A stretch of 64,000 bases of DNA from Alphaproteobacteria bacterium. Lineage in GTDB: Bacteria; Pseudomonadota; Alphaproteobacteria; TMED109. Positions 1 through 9,338 of the stretch are shown here, in pieces. The stretch spans positions 33,537 through 97,536 of the forward strand of contig JAJDYI010000049.1 of NCBI GenBank assembly GCA_022825235.1. The letters are read 5' to 3'. Every line of letters starts with the position of its first letter. The stretch's first letter is position 1. The notes beneath the pieces were generated by a model. The model made no database searches. It saw only the letters and a list, made by a program, of their open reading frames with translations, and had not been told where the DNA came from. Both the position numbers and the translations under genes were made by a program.

Positions 1-1199
1 CCCGTTCGTTCCGCAGCCGCTCGGGCACGGGTCAGCCGGTCACCCTCGATGTCGGGAAACAGTCGCCGGAACTCCCCGTCGTGCGGCGTCAGCACGGCCT
101 CCTCAGCGCCCCCGACGAGTGCCGCCAGGGCATCCACGTCGCCGGCAAAGCTGCTGAGCGCATCCGCATCCAGCACGAGACGCAGGCCCGCCTCCGCTGC
201 AACGGCCACGCGCAGCCGGGTCGCAGGTCCCACACCGTTACCGGGTCCCAACACGGCCGCCCGGACCTTTGAACCCGCGATCAACGCCTCCAGATCCTCC
301 GGCTCGGCAGCAGGCGCCACCATCAGAGCCTTCGGGTCACCAACGTAGGCAGCGAGCGCATCGCTCGGCACGGCGAGCGTGACCAGTCCCGCCCCGGCCC
401 GAAGCGCGGCATGGGCAGCAAGGCGGGCGGCACCGGCGCGCTCAGGCGGGCCGCCGACGACCACCACGTGGCCACGCCGGTACTTGTGGCTGTGCCAGTC
501 CGGCTGTCGCACTTGCTCTTGCCACAGCCCCGGACCGTTGAGCAGAGCCGTTCCCGAGGCGGCGCCCCCCGGGATGCCGATGTCGGCGAGCACGATCTCG
601 CCTGAGAGCGCGCGGCCAGGAAAAAGGACGTGCGCCGGTTTCAGCCGGTGGAACGTGACCGTCGCGCGGGCCGACAGGACGCCCGGGAATGCGACGCCGG
701 TGTCGCCGTCAATCCCGCTGGGCAAATCGACGGCAATGCAAGGCAGATCCCGCGCCGCGTCGAACATGGCCAGGACGCCGGCCGGCAGCGGCCGCGACAA
801 CCCGGCGCCGAATACCGCATCCACGACGACAGCCGCCCCGTCAATGAGTGCGGGGTCCCAAGGACAGATTCCGCCCGTCCAGCGGGCGGCCGCCATGGCT
901 GCGTCACCGGCAAGGGCTTCGCTGGCGCCGAAGAGCGCAAGGCGGACGTCGCGTCCATGGCGCGCGAGATGCCGAGCCGCGACGAAGCCATCGCCGCCGT
1001 TGTTGCCCGGCCCTGCCAGGACCGCGACGGTGCCGCTGGGACAACGCGTATGCACTGCTTCCGCAACCGCCCGCCCGGCATTTTCCATCAGCACGATGCC
1101 GGGCGTGCCCGATCGGATGGCGAAACGATCGGCGGCCGCCATCTGGTCCACCGTCAGGATTTCCGGCGGCAACGCCGGTCCAGATGACATCAGCCGCAT
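1..1199 (-). CDS. nnr: Bifunctional NAD(P)H-hydrate repair enzyme Nnr (partial, 3' end outside window)
   Basis: Repairs hydrated NADH/NADPH (NADHX/NADPHX): the N-terminal YjeF-type domain epimerises the hydrate and the C-terminal domain is the ADP/ATP-dependent dehydratase. Seen in the reverse translation from the ATG at 1199: an early LMENAGRAVAE stretch, the glycine-rich GPGNNGGDGFVAARHL motif, DAVFGAGL and PSGIDGDTG of the epimerase half, then KYRRGHVVVVGG and HAALRAGAGLVT of the dehydratase half. About 399 codons are present and the frame is still open at base 1, so the distal part of the dehydratase domain is missing. A second Met three codons downstream is an alternative start. The next gene diverges from it. 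Family assignment is secure. Confidence 0.93.
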   Translation of the reverse strand, partial: MRLMSSGPALPPEILTVDQMAAADRFAIRSGTPGIVLMENAGRAVAEAVHTRCPSGTVAVLAGPGNNGGDGFVAARHLARHGRDVRLALFGASEALAGDAAMAAARWTGGICPWDPALIDGAAVVVDAVFGAGLSRPLPAGVLAMFDAARDLPCIAVDLPSGIDGDTGVAFPGVLSARATVTFHRLKPAHVLFPGRALSGEIVLADIGIPGGAASGTALLNGPGLWQEQVRQPDWHSHKYRRGHVVVVGGPPERAGAARLAAHAALRAGAGLVTLAVPSDALAAYVGDPKALMVAPAAEPEDLEALIAGSKVRAAVLGPGNGVGPATRLRVAVAAEAGLRLVLDADALSSFAGDVDALAALVGGAEEAVLTPHDGEFRRLFPDIEGDRLTRARAAAERT

Positions 1200-1579
1200 G
1201 TGGTGGCCCTCTGGCTCGTCGACGCTTCGTAAGCCTGCCACCGAGTGATTGAAGAAGCCAGAAAAGTGGGAACGCAGTTGCACTGCGCGGCCACAGAGCA
1301 AGGCCCAGTACCCGGCCTGGCCGCCTTCGGTCGTGGCGGAAATGCCACATCCGGTTCCAAAGGTCGCACGATCTGCGGGCTTCTCGGAACCGGACACCGT
1401 TTCAGGAACTTGGAACGAAGCGGTCGAACTCCCACCCGCAATCTTCACGCTGCTGTAAAGGAACCGCAACAAACGACCGGCAGGTTTGCACGCGGGCACT
1501 GGCGCACCGCGACCGCCGCCCTCACCGCGTTACGGGGCGATAGCCCACTACCACCTTCAATCTCTGGGAGGGTTCTTCC
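1200..1579. other. Divergent intergenic region nnr / porin
   Basis: 380 bases between the divergent nnr start and the first porin. Apart from the porin Shine-Dalgarno (GGGAGG, 1567-1572) I recognise no promoter, RNA or protein homology here. The small open frames do not look like genes. Confidence 0.5.
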
Positions 1580-2965
1580 ATGAACCGCACGCTACGTGCA
1601 ACTGCGGCCGCCGCCGCGCTAATGGTTGGCCTTGCGGCCGGCAGCACCGCCTCAGCACAGGTTACTGAGGCGGAGCAGAACGCCGAGATCGAAGCACTCA
1701 AGGAAGCCATCCAGAACCTGCAGATCAAGCTGAAGGGCCTCGAGGCCCAGCAGGCCGCCCAGGCGGAAGCACAGGCCGACAAGAGCGACGAACCGAGGAT
1801 CAAGGTCGGCCCCGGGCTCTCGATTTCGAAGGGCAGAAACTCGGTTGCGCTCACCGGCCGTCTGCACTGGGACGTGGGCATCTACCCGTCCGACAAGTTC
1901 GAAAGCGAGAACTTCGACACCGGGACCAACCTGCGTCGTGGCCGACTCGGCGTGAAAGGCAAGTCCGGCGGGTTCTCCTACAACTTGACGATCGATGTCG
2001 GCGGCTCAGCCGATGACAACAGTGAAGCCGAGATCGACGAAGCCGCGATCTATTACTCGCCGTCGAAGATGATCAAGATCGGCTTCGGGAAGATGAAGAT
2101 TCCGGTCACGTTTGAAGAGAGCACATCCTCGAACGACATCAGCTTCATTGAGCGCTCGCTGCCGGTCGACATGTTCACCGACAAGACCCTGGGTCCCAAG
2201 GCTGTCAACGCGCAAATCTGGGTGTATGGCACGCAGAGCCTGATCGAGGCAGCAATTCACAGCAATGGCGATACCAAGACGTACGGCATCGACGGTGGCG
2301 CGGAGGACATGGGCTTCACCGTTCGCGCGGTCTACGCGCCGATCAAGACCGAGACGTCCGCGCTGCACCTCGGCGGCTGGATGGATCGGTCCGGGGGGCC
2401 GGTCGGCGACGCCCGATGGGGTTACCGGACAGAGCTCAACGTTGCGGATTACAAGCTCCTGTACGGTGACAAGGAGAACAGTGATCTCGACGCCATGGTT
2501 CATTACGGTCTGGAACTCGCCTACCTGAACGGTCCGTTCTGGGCCCAGGCCGAATACATCAAGGGCACCTTCGAGAAGTCCTCCGGTCCCGATGTGGAAG
2601 CCGACGGGTACTACGTACAGGCCGGTTACATGATCGGCGGCGCGAAGCGCTACAACATGAAGAAGGGCGCCTGGTCCGGGCCGAAGGTCAAGAACCCGTT
2701 CCCCGGAGGGGGACCGGGCGTGATTGAGCTTGCTGCTCGTTACAGTGTCATGGACTTCGGTACCGACACATCGACGCCGTCGCACTACGGGAAGCAGTCG
2801 AACGTCACCCTCGGTCTGAACTGGTACCTCGACGGCAACACACGGGTCATGTTCAACACGATCCGCGTGGGTCTGGACGAGGCCACCAGCGGTACCTACG
2901 GCGAAGACGACTCCGTGACCGACGACTTCTGGGTACACGGTGTTCGCTGGCAGTACAAGTGGTAA
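1580..2965 (+). CDS. OprO/OprP-like outer-membrane porin
   Basis: 461 residues. The N-terminus is a Sec signal peptide (about 1-26, ASA before Gln27), followed by a Glu/Lys/Ala-rich heptad region (about 28-66) predicted to be a coiled coil, then a beta-rich barrel from about residue 75 with the LHWD, NLRRGRLGVKG and SYNLTIDVGG segments typical of the phosphate-selective porin O/P family. The chain ends in Trp, consistent with a BAM-recognised terminal aromatic residue. Start is fixed by GGGAGG eight bases upstream. It stands alone and is closed by a strong hairpin terminator. Substrate specificity cannot be read: the family covers phosphate, pyrophosphate and other anions. A second paralogue-like porin lies about 10 kb away. 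Confidence 0.88.
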   Translation: MNRTLRATAAAAALMVGLAAGSTASAQVTEAEQNAEIEALKEAIQNLQIKLKGLEAQQAAQAEAQADKSDEPRIKVGPGLSISKGRNSVALTGRLHWDVGIYPSDKFESENFDTGTNLRRGRLGVKGKSGGFSYNLTIDVGGSADDNSEAEIDEAAIYYSPSKMIKIGFGKMKIPVTFEESTSSNDISFIERSLPVDMFTDKTLGPKAVNAQIWVYGTQSLIEAAIHSNGDTKTYGIDGGAEDMGFTVRAVYAPIKTETSALHLGGWMDRSGGPVGDARWGYRTELNVADYKLLYGDKENSDLDAMVHYGLELAYLNGPFWAQAEYIKGTFEKSSGPDVEADGYYVQAGYMIGGAKRYNMKKGAWSGPKVKNPFPGGGPGVIELAARYSVMDFGTDTSTPSHYGKQSNVTLGLNWYLDGNTRVMFNTIRVGLDEATSGTYGEDDSVTDDFWVHGVRWQYKW

Positions 2966-3001
2966 GAGCCGAAACCTGGATCAGTCCTCAGCATGGGCAA
3001 G

Positions 3002-3038
3002 CCCCCGCCGTGCTCGACTCGGCGGGGGTTCATTTTTT
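3002..3038 (+). terminator. Rho-independent terminator of the first porin
   Basis: Perfect 9-bp stem (CCCCCGCCG, 3002-3010, pairing with CGGCGGGGG, 3020-3028), nine-base loop, then a T-rich tract ending TTTTTT at 3038. It lies 37 bases after the porin stop codon and between that gene and the converging ThDP enzyme. Confidence 0.92.
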
Positions 3039-3096
3039 GATAGTGGGTCCATGGTCGCTTTCGGAGCGCCACTGATCGCGGGAGCGCTGTCCGACC

Positions 3097-4989
3097 TCAC
3101 ATGAGCGTTTGTTCGTAGTCGCGCTCCACCTCGTCGCACCAGCTCCCCACGTTCCATCGTCCATAGGCCCCCATGCCGGACGCGGCATCTGCCCCGTAAT
3201 AGACGGGAACATGCACCAGGCTCAGGCCCGCATGCGCATGGGCCACGCTCAACGCATCCTTCAGAGCTTCGCCGTCGTCACCGCCATGCAGAGCCAACAC
3301 CCCATCAATCGACGCAGCCATCTGCACATAGTCAACGACAACTGCATCGGATGTGCGAAACGCTTCTCCGTACTGCGCGACCTGCAGTTCGCTGATCGCT
3401 GACATTCGGCGATTGTCGAGCAGAAGGATGGTTCCGCGCACGCCGTGCTCGACGCCATCGATGAGGACCTGCGGGTTCATCATGAACGATCCATCGCCGG
3501 TAAAGGCCATCGCATATCGGCCCCGATCAGCAATGGCGCCTGCCAGCAAAGCCGATACTGCGAACCCCATGTACGACGCCCCCGCCTCCGTGAAGGTCTG
3601 GAACGGCTCGTCGTCCTCGACGATCTGGAAGCCGTTCGCCTGCACGTCCCCGGCGTCAAACAGCTTGAGCGCGTTGCGTTCCTTGCAGAAATCCGAAGCG
3701 ATCTTGATTGCCTGCGGCTGGGACAGCACACGCCGTCCCCACACCGGATCCGGCGGCAATTCGGCACTGAATTGCGCGGTCTTGAACCTCCGCCACTCCA
3801 CCTTCTTCTCGGCGCACGCCTTCAGCCAACTCGCCTTCCCTTCCGCGCATCCCGGGTAGTCACGAACGATGCGTGCGTGCAGGCGCCTGAGTACCTGCCC
3901 GGCATCCCCGCAGAGTGCGGTCGTCCGGTTGTAGTGCTGGACGTCCATTGGATCGGCGTTGATGTTGATGACGTCTCGCACATTCGGCCAGCCGATGCCC
4001 GAGCAATCGCTCTGGCACACAGCGCGGCTCCCGATCACCACCAGGAGCTCAGCCTCGTCCATGGCGTAGTTGCCGCTGATCGATCCCTTTGAACCGCCCA
4101 CGTGCATGTTCTGCAGGTGGGCATCCGGCATCACGCCCGTCGAACCGGGCCCCAAGACGACGACCGCGCCGGCACGCTCGGCGAATTCCCGGACGCCTGC
4201 AGCGAACGGACGTGCGCCGCCCCCGGCCTTAATGGCCACGCGCCTGGCTCCGCCGATCAGGCGGGCTGCCTCGGCCAAGCCCTCGTCGGTGCCCGGAACG
4301 GCGGGCGTGAACTGCGGCGCTTCCGGCAACGCGTCGAGCCGGAGCCGGGCTTCTCGCGGCTGCGTATTGAGCGGCAGGTTGATGTAGAACGGACCCGGGC
4401 GCCACGGATGAAACACGGTCATGGCACCGCGCCGCAGTGCCGCCCGCAACGCTCCGGGGCTGTGCAACGTATAGGACTGGCCCATCAGGGACGTGATCTG
4501 GCCGAACAGGCCCTGCACGGGCTTGGGGACCTGCTGCATGTTGTAGCCTTCACCGTGGGTGGTCTCGTCCCCGTACAGGTGATAGACGCCGACGCCATTG
4601 GAAGCGCTCGTGAGGGAGCCGGCCATCGCCTGCATGGCTCCCGGCCCGATCGATGTAACCACCGCTGAAGGCTCTCCGTAGATCCAGCGGAGCGCCGTGG
4701 CCGCATGGGCCATCTCGACTTCGTTCCGGAACTGCCAGCACCGCACCAGCCCATGCTTGGAGTAGACACGCAGGATCTCGCCAATGGCCGTGGAACCGTG
4801 TCCAAAAATGGCGAGATACTTGGTGACGCCCTGACGCATGAGGCCGAGGACCAAGGCCTCGGCCAGCGGCAACTCGACCGGCGCCGAGAGGAGACCGTCG
4901 CGGATGGCCATCTCGAGCCCGCCGGCATCGGCTAACCACGCCGCACGCTCCTCGATGCCGGAGGGAATGGTCGTCGACAGTGTCTCCAC
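3097..4989 (-). CDS. Thiamine-diphosphate enzyme, IolD-like (trihydroxycyclohexanedione hydrolase family)
   Basis: 630 residues, close to the 637 of Bacillus IolD. All three regions of a ThDP enzyme are visible: an N-terminal Pyr domain (about 45-230) with GHGSTAIGE and the catalytic-type Glu in FRNEVEMAHAA, a central domain (about 230-370), and a C-terminal PP domain with the Mg-ThDP signature starting GDGSFMMNP and ending in DNRRM. The C-terminal YGRWNVGSW resembles the WWHVG end of IolD. IolD hydrolyses 3D-trihydroxycyclohexane-1,2-dione in inositol breakdown. It is 18 bases downstream of a Gfo/Idh/MocA dehydrogenase, a partner class of inositol and other polyol pathways, so the two are probably one operon. 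ThDP enzyme is near certain, the exact substrate is inference. Confidence 0.75.
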   Translation of the reverse strand: METLSTTIPSGIEERAAWLADAGGLEMAIRDGLLSAPVELPLAEALVLGLMRQGVTKYLAIFGHGSTAIGEILRVYSKHGLVRCWQFRNEVEMAHAATALRWIYGEPSAVVTSIGPGAMQAMAGSLTSASNGVGVYHLYGDETTHGEGYNMQQVPKPVQGLFGQITSLMGQSYTLHSPGALRAALRRGAMTVFHPWRPGPFYINLPLNTQPREARLRLDALPEAPQFTPAVPGTDEGLAEAARLIGGARRVAIKAGGGARPFAAGVREFAERAGAVVVLGPGSTGVMPDAHLQNMHVGGSKGSISGNYAMDEAELLVVIGSRAVCQSDCSGIGWPNVRDVININADPMDVQHYNRTTALCGDAGQVLRRLHARIVRDYPGCAEGKASWLKACAEKKVEWRRFKTAQFSAELPPDPVWGRRVLSQPQAIKIASDFCKERNALKLFDAGDVQANGFQIVEDDEPFQTFTEAGASYMGFAVSALLAGAIADRGRYAMAFTGDGSFMMNPQVLIDGVEHGVRGTILLLDNRRMSAISELQVAQYGEAFRTSDAVVVDYVQMAASIDGVLALHGGDDGEALKDALSVAHAHAGLSLVHVPVYYGADAASGMGAYGRWNVGSWCDEVERDYEQTLM

Positions 4990-5007
4990 GGGCGTTGGGT
5001 TCCGGCC

Positions 5008-6084
5008 CTAGGTAGCCGGGACGCGTACGGTGCGGCCGGTCCGGGCCGACTCCTCGGCTGCCAGCGCAAACCGCAGCACCTGCCGGCCCTCCTCGGCTGT
5101 CAGGACCGGCGCACCACCGTTCCGAAGCACGTCAAGGTAGTGGCGCGTTGACAGAACGAAGCTCTCCTCCCACCCGGTCGCCATGTCGTGGTACGTCGTG
5201 ACCGTTCCGTCGCGATAGAGCGCCAACGGAGCCGGGTCGCCCAGGCGGCCGTGACCGACATTGATCCATAGCACGCCCTCGGTGCCCGTGATCTCCACTT
5301 TGTCGTCCTGCGCGTAATGCCTCGTGGTGACTTCCAGCTCGGGGGAATCGACCAGCTCCAGGCTTCCGACCCGGTTCTCCGGGAACCGAAACGAAATGAT
5401 CGACGGTGCGTCTACGTACGATCCGTCGGGGTAGGTTGTCTTGCCGATGAACGCGTGCACTTCTTCCGCATTGCCCATGAAGTGCCAGGCCAGTGCGAAC
5501 TTGTGATGTCCGTCGTCGAATACCAACGGGCCGCCGCCCGCGCTGCTTCGATCTTGACGCCACGCGCGCGTCGGCTTCGGGACCTCCCAGGCGGTGCGGT
5601 TCGATCCCTTGTTGCTCTTCAGGCGGATCGCGAGCGGCCGTCCCACCGCCCCTTCGTCAATCAGCTGCTTCGCCCGGATCACAGGTGGGAAAAAAACAAA
5701 GTTCTCGAACACCTTGAACGGTCGGTCGGAAAGCCCGGCCGCCGCAACCAGCCGGTCGGCCTCCTCCATGGACACGCACATCGGCTTCTGGAGGGAGACG
5801 ATCTTTCCGGCCTGGATGGCCTTCTCGGCTGCGGAAAGATGCAGGTGGTGGGGCAGCAATATCTCGACGATGTCCACCGCTGGATCCCCCAGCAATTCGT
5901 CGATGTCGTCGGTGATGCGCGCGTCGTCCACCCTCCACTTGGAAGCACGTCGGTGCGCGAGTTCGACGTCCCGATCACAGAGCGCCACGATCCTTGCATG
6001 GGGATTCTGCAGGTATTCGATGGCGTGCAGATCGGAGATGCGCCCCGTTCCCACAATGCCAATGCCATACGGCTTCGTATTCAT
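5008..6084 (-). CDS. Gfo/Idh/MocA family NAD(P)-dependent dehydrogenase
   Basis: 358 residues, normal length. The Rossmann fold begins at residue 7 with GIGIVGTGRISDLH and has the acidic residue in ALCDRD at the end of the second strand. The family's EKP motif appears as LQKPMCVSMEEA: the Lys is kept and the Glu is Gln. The C-terminal alpha/beta domain (about 130-340) contains the YVDAPSIISFRF type of segment. Likely oxidises a hydroxyl of a polyol, inositol or sugar derivative and feeds the adjacent IolD-like enzyme (spacing 18 bases). The substrate is unknown. Confidence 0.88.
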   Translation of the reverse strand: MNTKPYGIGIVGTGRISDLHAIEYLQNPHARIVALCDRDVELAHRRASKWRVDDARITDDIDELLGDPAVDIVEILLPHHLHLSAAEKAIQAGKIVSLQKPMCVSMEEADRLVAAAGLSDRPFKVFENFVFFPPVIRAKQLIDEGAVGRPLAIRLKSNKGSNRTAWEVPKPTRAWRQDRSSAGGGPLVFDDGHHKFALAWHFMGNAEEVHAFIGKTTYPDGSYVDAPSIISFRFPENRVGSLELVDSPELEVTTRHYAQDDKVEITGTEGVLWINVGHGRLGDPAPLALYRDGTVTTYHDMATGWEESFVLSTRHYLDVLRNGGAPVLTAEEGRQVLRFALAAEESARTGRTVRVPAT

Positions 6085-6606
6085 CGCTTGGCACCCCCGC
6101 TCCGATTTCGGGCTGGACCCACGCGGAATTTGAGTCGGATTGTAGGGACAGCCACGCTACCCGCCAGAATCTCCATCATCCCGATGTGTGCCAAACGACC
6201 GTGATCGCCACCCGGGGGCAAAGGAAATGAACTGACAAGGTGGAATCTGGCAGATTCAAGGTTTGCCCTTGGTGGATGCGAGAGGAACAGGTCAGGGATG
6301 CGTTTGCCCCTGTCCAATGGCCGACACCGAAGGCCCGCCGCACGCCGTTATTTCGTTTGCTGAGGCGCGCAACCTTGTCGCGTGTGGCCGAGGCACCGGC
6401 GCCGGCACGACGACGGGGCACCGGAAGTTCTGCCACCACAGCCATAGAAGGTGTCACGTTGGCCTGGCGCGTAACCGACTCCGGTTCCGCAGCCGCATCA
6501 GTTTCGGCCCACGGCATCTATGACTCCGTGTTCTGTTCCCAATCTATGAGCGGAACACCGCCGCACGCTGCGCCCGTAGTGTCGTCAGACGGTCTCGATC
6601 CCACTC
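6085..6606. other. Intergenic region without recognised gene
   Basis: About 520 bases upstream of the dehydrogenase and downstream of the ATPase. Short open frames exist on both strands but show no recognisable motif, and I see no convincing hairpin or RNA. Confidence 0.5.
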
Positions 6607-7866
6607 TCAGGCCTCCCAGAGCATCCTGACCGGCATTGCAAACAGTCCTGGAGCCGTTTGCAGAATGCGCTCGCCATCGTGAAGGACAATGCCGCAGGCG
6701 AATCTGTCGCCCACGACCTCCTTGAGGCGTTGCAGCCCTCTGAAGTCTCGGGGGTGCGCTGTCGCCGCAGCTTTGACTTCGATCCCGACAATCGTTCCCG
6801 GTGAACGCTCCAGGACCATGTCCACCTCGACGCCGTCCTTGTCGCGGTAGTGGCTGACGTTCGTCATATCGTCCGAAAGAGCGATGGACTTGGCGACCTC
6901 TCCGAACACGAAACTCTCTAGAAGCGATCCCAGCTTCTGACGGTCCCGCGCAATGTCAGCAGTGTCCGTCCGCTGCAGCGCGGCGAGCAGACCAGAATCA
7001 AGGAACTGCAGTTTCGGCGTCCTGACCAGCCGCTTCAATCGGCTGCTGTGCCAGGCACGAACGCGACGGATCAAGAACATGTGCTCCAGCAGGACGAGCC
7101 AGCGGTCCACGGTCTTGCCGTCGACGCCGAGGCGTGCGCCAAGGCCGGACATATTGAGCAGCTGGCCCGCGGACACGGCTGCGTGGTCGATCAGGCGAGC
7201 CATTTCGCCGCGCTTGTCGACAGGAGCGATTTCGGAGACATCGCGTTCGGCAAGCGCCCGTGCATAGGCGCGCAGCCAGGAACGGCGCCGCGCCGGGTCG
7301 GGGCGGGCAAGCGCCGCCGGATAACCGCCCGAAACGACGCGTTCAATCAGGTCGGTCGTCGGTCTCGTCTCCCCAATGGCCGGAAAGTCGCCGGCGAAAG
7401 CCCGGTCGAGGAATCGAGGCGACGCGGCACCGGTGATTTCGGCTTGAGAGAACGGCAGTAGCTCAATGGTCTCGACGCGGCCGGCCAGCGAGTCCGGCGA
7501 GATTGATCCCTTGAACAGATCGACCGAGCCTGTGATCAGGTAGCGTCCGGGACCAGGACGCTCGTCGACTTCTCTCTTGAGCGCCAGAATCAGGTCGGGA
7601 GCGCGCTGGATTTCATCGATCGCCGCGCTTTGCAGACTCCGGACGAGGCCCGCCGGATCCTCCCGGGCGAAGCGTCTGAACTGGGCGTCGTCAAGCGAGA
7701 CAAACGCGCGGCCGTCGTCATCGGCGATGCGGCGGGCAAGTGTCGTCTTGCCAGACTGGCGTGGTCCTACTATGGCAACGACTCGGGTATCCGAGAGAGC
7801 CAAGCGCACCGATGCTTCGGCGTGCCGCCCCACGAAGGTTTCAGCATGGACCGTCCAGTTCGGCAT
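6607..7866 (-). CDS. AAA_14/DUF4143 family ATPase
   Basis: 419 residues from the ATG at 7866, the usual size of the family. The Walker A GPRQSGKT lies at about 34-41, a Walker B-like AAIDEIQRAPDL about 65 residues later, then a sensor-like YLITGSVDLF. The C-terminal half is the DUF4143 domain, which often has a nuclease-like fold with the EVDMVLE and GIEVKA motifs seen here. The frame stays open to 8214, but the upstream part is repetitive non-gene sequence. GAGAGG stands just before the 7866 ATG. The family's cellular role is unsettled. It behaves as an accessory gene. Three 22-bp iterons sit directly upstream. Confidence 0.85.
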   Translation of the reverse strand: MPNWTVHAETFVGRHAEASVRLALSDTRVVAIVGPRQSGKTTLARRIADDDGRAFVSLDDAQFRRFAREDPAGLVRSLQSAAIDEIQRAPDLILALKREVDERPGPGRYLITGSVDLFKGSISPDSLAGRVETIELLPFSQAEITGAASPRFLDRAFAGDFPAIGETRPTTDLIERVVSGGYPAALARPDPARRRSWLRAYARALAERDVSEIAPVDKRGEMARLIDHAAVSAGQLLNMSGLGARLGVDGKTVDRWLVLLEHMFLIRRVRAWHSSRLKRLVRTPKLQFLDSGLLAALQRTDTADIARDRQKLGSLLESFVFGEVAKSIALSDDMTNVSHYRDKDGVEVDMVLERSPGTIVGIEVKAAATAHPRDFRGLQRLKEVVGDRFACGIVLHDGERILQTAPGLFAMPVRMLWEA

Positions 7867-7874
7867 AACCTCTC

Positions 7875-7935
7875 GTCCAATTCGGGATGAGTCACCGTCC
7901 ATGTCGGAACATATGTCCGTCCAAGTCGGAATATA
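7875..7935 (-). repeat. Three tandem 22-bp iterons upstream of the DUF4143 ATPase
   Basis: On the plus strand a 17-base unit starts at 7875, 7897 and 7919, exactly 22 bases apart. Copies two and three (GTCCATGTCGGAACATA and GTCCAAGTCGGAATATA) differ at two positions. Copy one is more degenerate. The first copy ends nine bases from the Shine-Dalgarno side of the ATPase start. The near two-turn spacing puts all copies on one helix face, as in operator arrays. Function is inferred. Confidence 0.6.
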
Positions 7936-8151
7936 CCAGTGTTCTGACCGACCGACATTATTGAATTGCAATACCTGCAACAGGGCTTTGGGACGGCCCG
8001 CCTCGCGTTCGGACCAAGATCGCATCGGCGTTCGCAGGCTGCCATTCCGAGCCACAACACCAAATGGAATGAGGCGATCTTGCCGGACCAGCTGCACCTC
8101 TGCGTATGGTGAGCAGGCGCTACTTGAGCATCGTGGAGCCGGAGGCGGGCC

Positions 8152-9051
8152 ATGTTTCCAGGATTTGCACAAACACGCATCGACGCCGGTGGCTGCGGAA
8201 TTCAAGTCCGGCATGGCGGATCAGGTCCGGCGGTGCTGCTGCTCCACGGGTATCCCCAAAGCCATGTCGAATGGCACAAGGTGGCGCCGCGGCTGGCGGA
8301 ACACTTCACCGTCGTCTGCCCGGATCTCCGTGGCTACGGCGACAGCGACAAGCCGCCGTCCTCCAGCGTCGACCATTCCACGTACTGCAAGCGGACTTCC
8401 GCCGAAGATCAGGTGGGCGTAATGCGGGCGCTCGGCTTCGAGCGCTTTCATCTTGTCGGTCACGACCGGGGAGTTCGAGTTGGGCTCCGGATGGCGCTGG
8501 ACCACCCGGAGAAGATCCTGAGCCTGACCAATCTGGATGTGGTGCCCTCGAAGGACGCATTCGAGCACATGGACGCATCCTTGTCGTTTTCCTGGTTTCA
8601 CTGGCATCTCATGCGCCAGCCCTACCCCTTCCCGGAAACCCTGATCGCCAACAATGCCAAGCTGTTTCTGGATTTCCTGCTCGACCAGTGGACTGCGGTG
8701 CCAGGCGCCTTTGACGAGCGTGCCTACGCGGAATACCTGCGCTGCTTTTCCGATCCCGACACTATCAGGGCCATGTGTGCGGATTATCGAGCCGTCGAGC
8801 TCGACCTTGAACACGACCGCGGCGACAGCGAGGTCAAGCTCTCGTGCCCGGTTCTTGTCCTGCGGGCTGGAAGGATGCCGAAACGGCCAGGCTGGCAAAC
8901 CGGCGCCTCACTGGACATGCTGAGCGTCTGGCGCGCCCGGGCACATGACGTTCGGGGGCGCGCGCTGGATTGCGGGCATTTCATTCCGGAAGAGGCACCC
9001 GAGGAACTGCTCTCCGAATTACTGCCCTTCCTCGCGGAGGTTTCGCACTGA
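8152..9051 (+). CDS. Haloacetate/fluoroacetate dehalogenase-like alpha/beta-hydrolase
   Basis: 299 residues. Landmarks of the Asp-nucleophile hydrolases: LLLHGYPQS (about 30-37), DLRGYGDSDKP (58-67), the nucleophile elbow GHDRGVRV with Asp105, and a C-terminal CGHF His near 276. Features shared with fluoroacetate dehalogenases are Arg at nucleophile +1 and +4 (106, 109), a His-Trp pair at 151-152 in the cap, and a DYRA segment. The usual GHDRGG has Val in place of the second Gly. Epoxide hydrolase is the main alternative because the folds overlap, but the HW pair favours dehalogenase. It is isolated from its neighbours. No dehalogenation substrate can be read from sequence. Confidence 0.7.
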   Translation: MFPGFAQTRIDAGGCGIQVRHGGSGPAVLLLHGYPQSHVEWHKVAPRLAEHFTVVCPDLRGYGDSDKPPSSSVDHSTYCKRTSAEDQVGVMRALGFERFHLVGHDRGVRVGLRMALDHPEKILSLTNLDVVPSKDAFEHMDASLSFSWFHWHLMRQPYPFPETLIANNAKLFLDFLLDQWTAVPGAFDERAYAEYLRCFSDPDTIRAMCADYRAVELDLEHDRGDSEVKLSCPVLVLRAGRMPKRPGWQTGASLDMLSVWRARAHDVRGRALDCGHFIPEEAPEELLSELLPFLAEVSH

Positions 9052-9338
9052 GGTGCTGACCGACGCTCTGGCTTTACCCGGCGCGCGGGCTCATACGATG
9101 GGAACCCGCCGACCAGCCAATTCTGCCGGCAGCCGTGCTGCGTTCCCAGGCGGGTCGTGACGCGGGCAGGTGTTGCACAGGTCGTGCGGGCCCGCTCCCC
9201 TGTCCTCCTCGCGTCCGGTATGCCCAGGAACATGTTGCTCTCACGCTGCGACTGACCCCAACCGTCTCCTTCGTTCCCACCGCCACTGCATGCCCGTCAC
9301 CAAGGTGGCGTGTCTTGCGACGAACCGGCGTTGAGGGA

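Noticed and set aside
7867..8214. N-terminal extension of the DUF4143 ATPase
   Set aside because: The added residues come from the iteron region and lack family similarity; the ATG at 7866 has GAGAGG upstream and gives the normal protein length.
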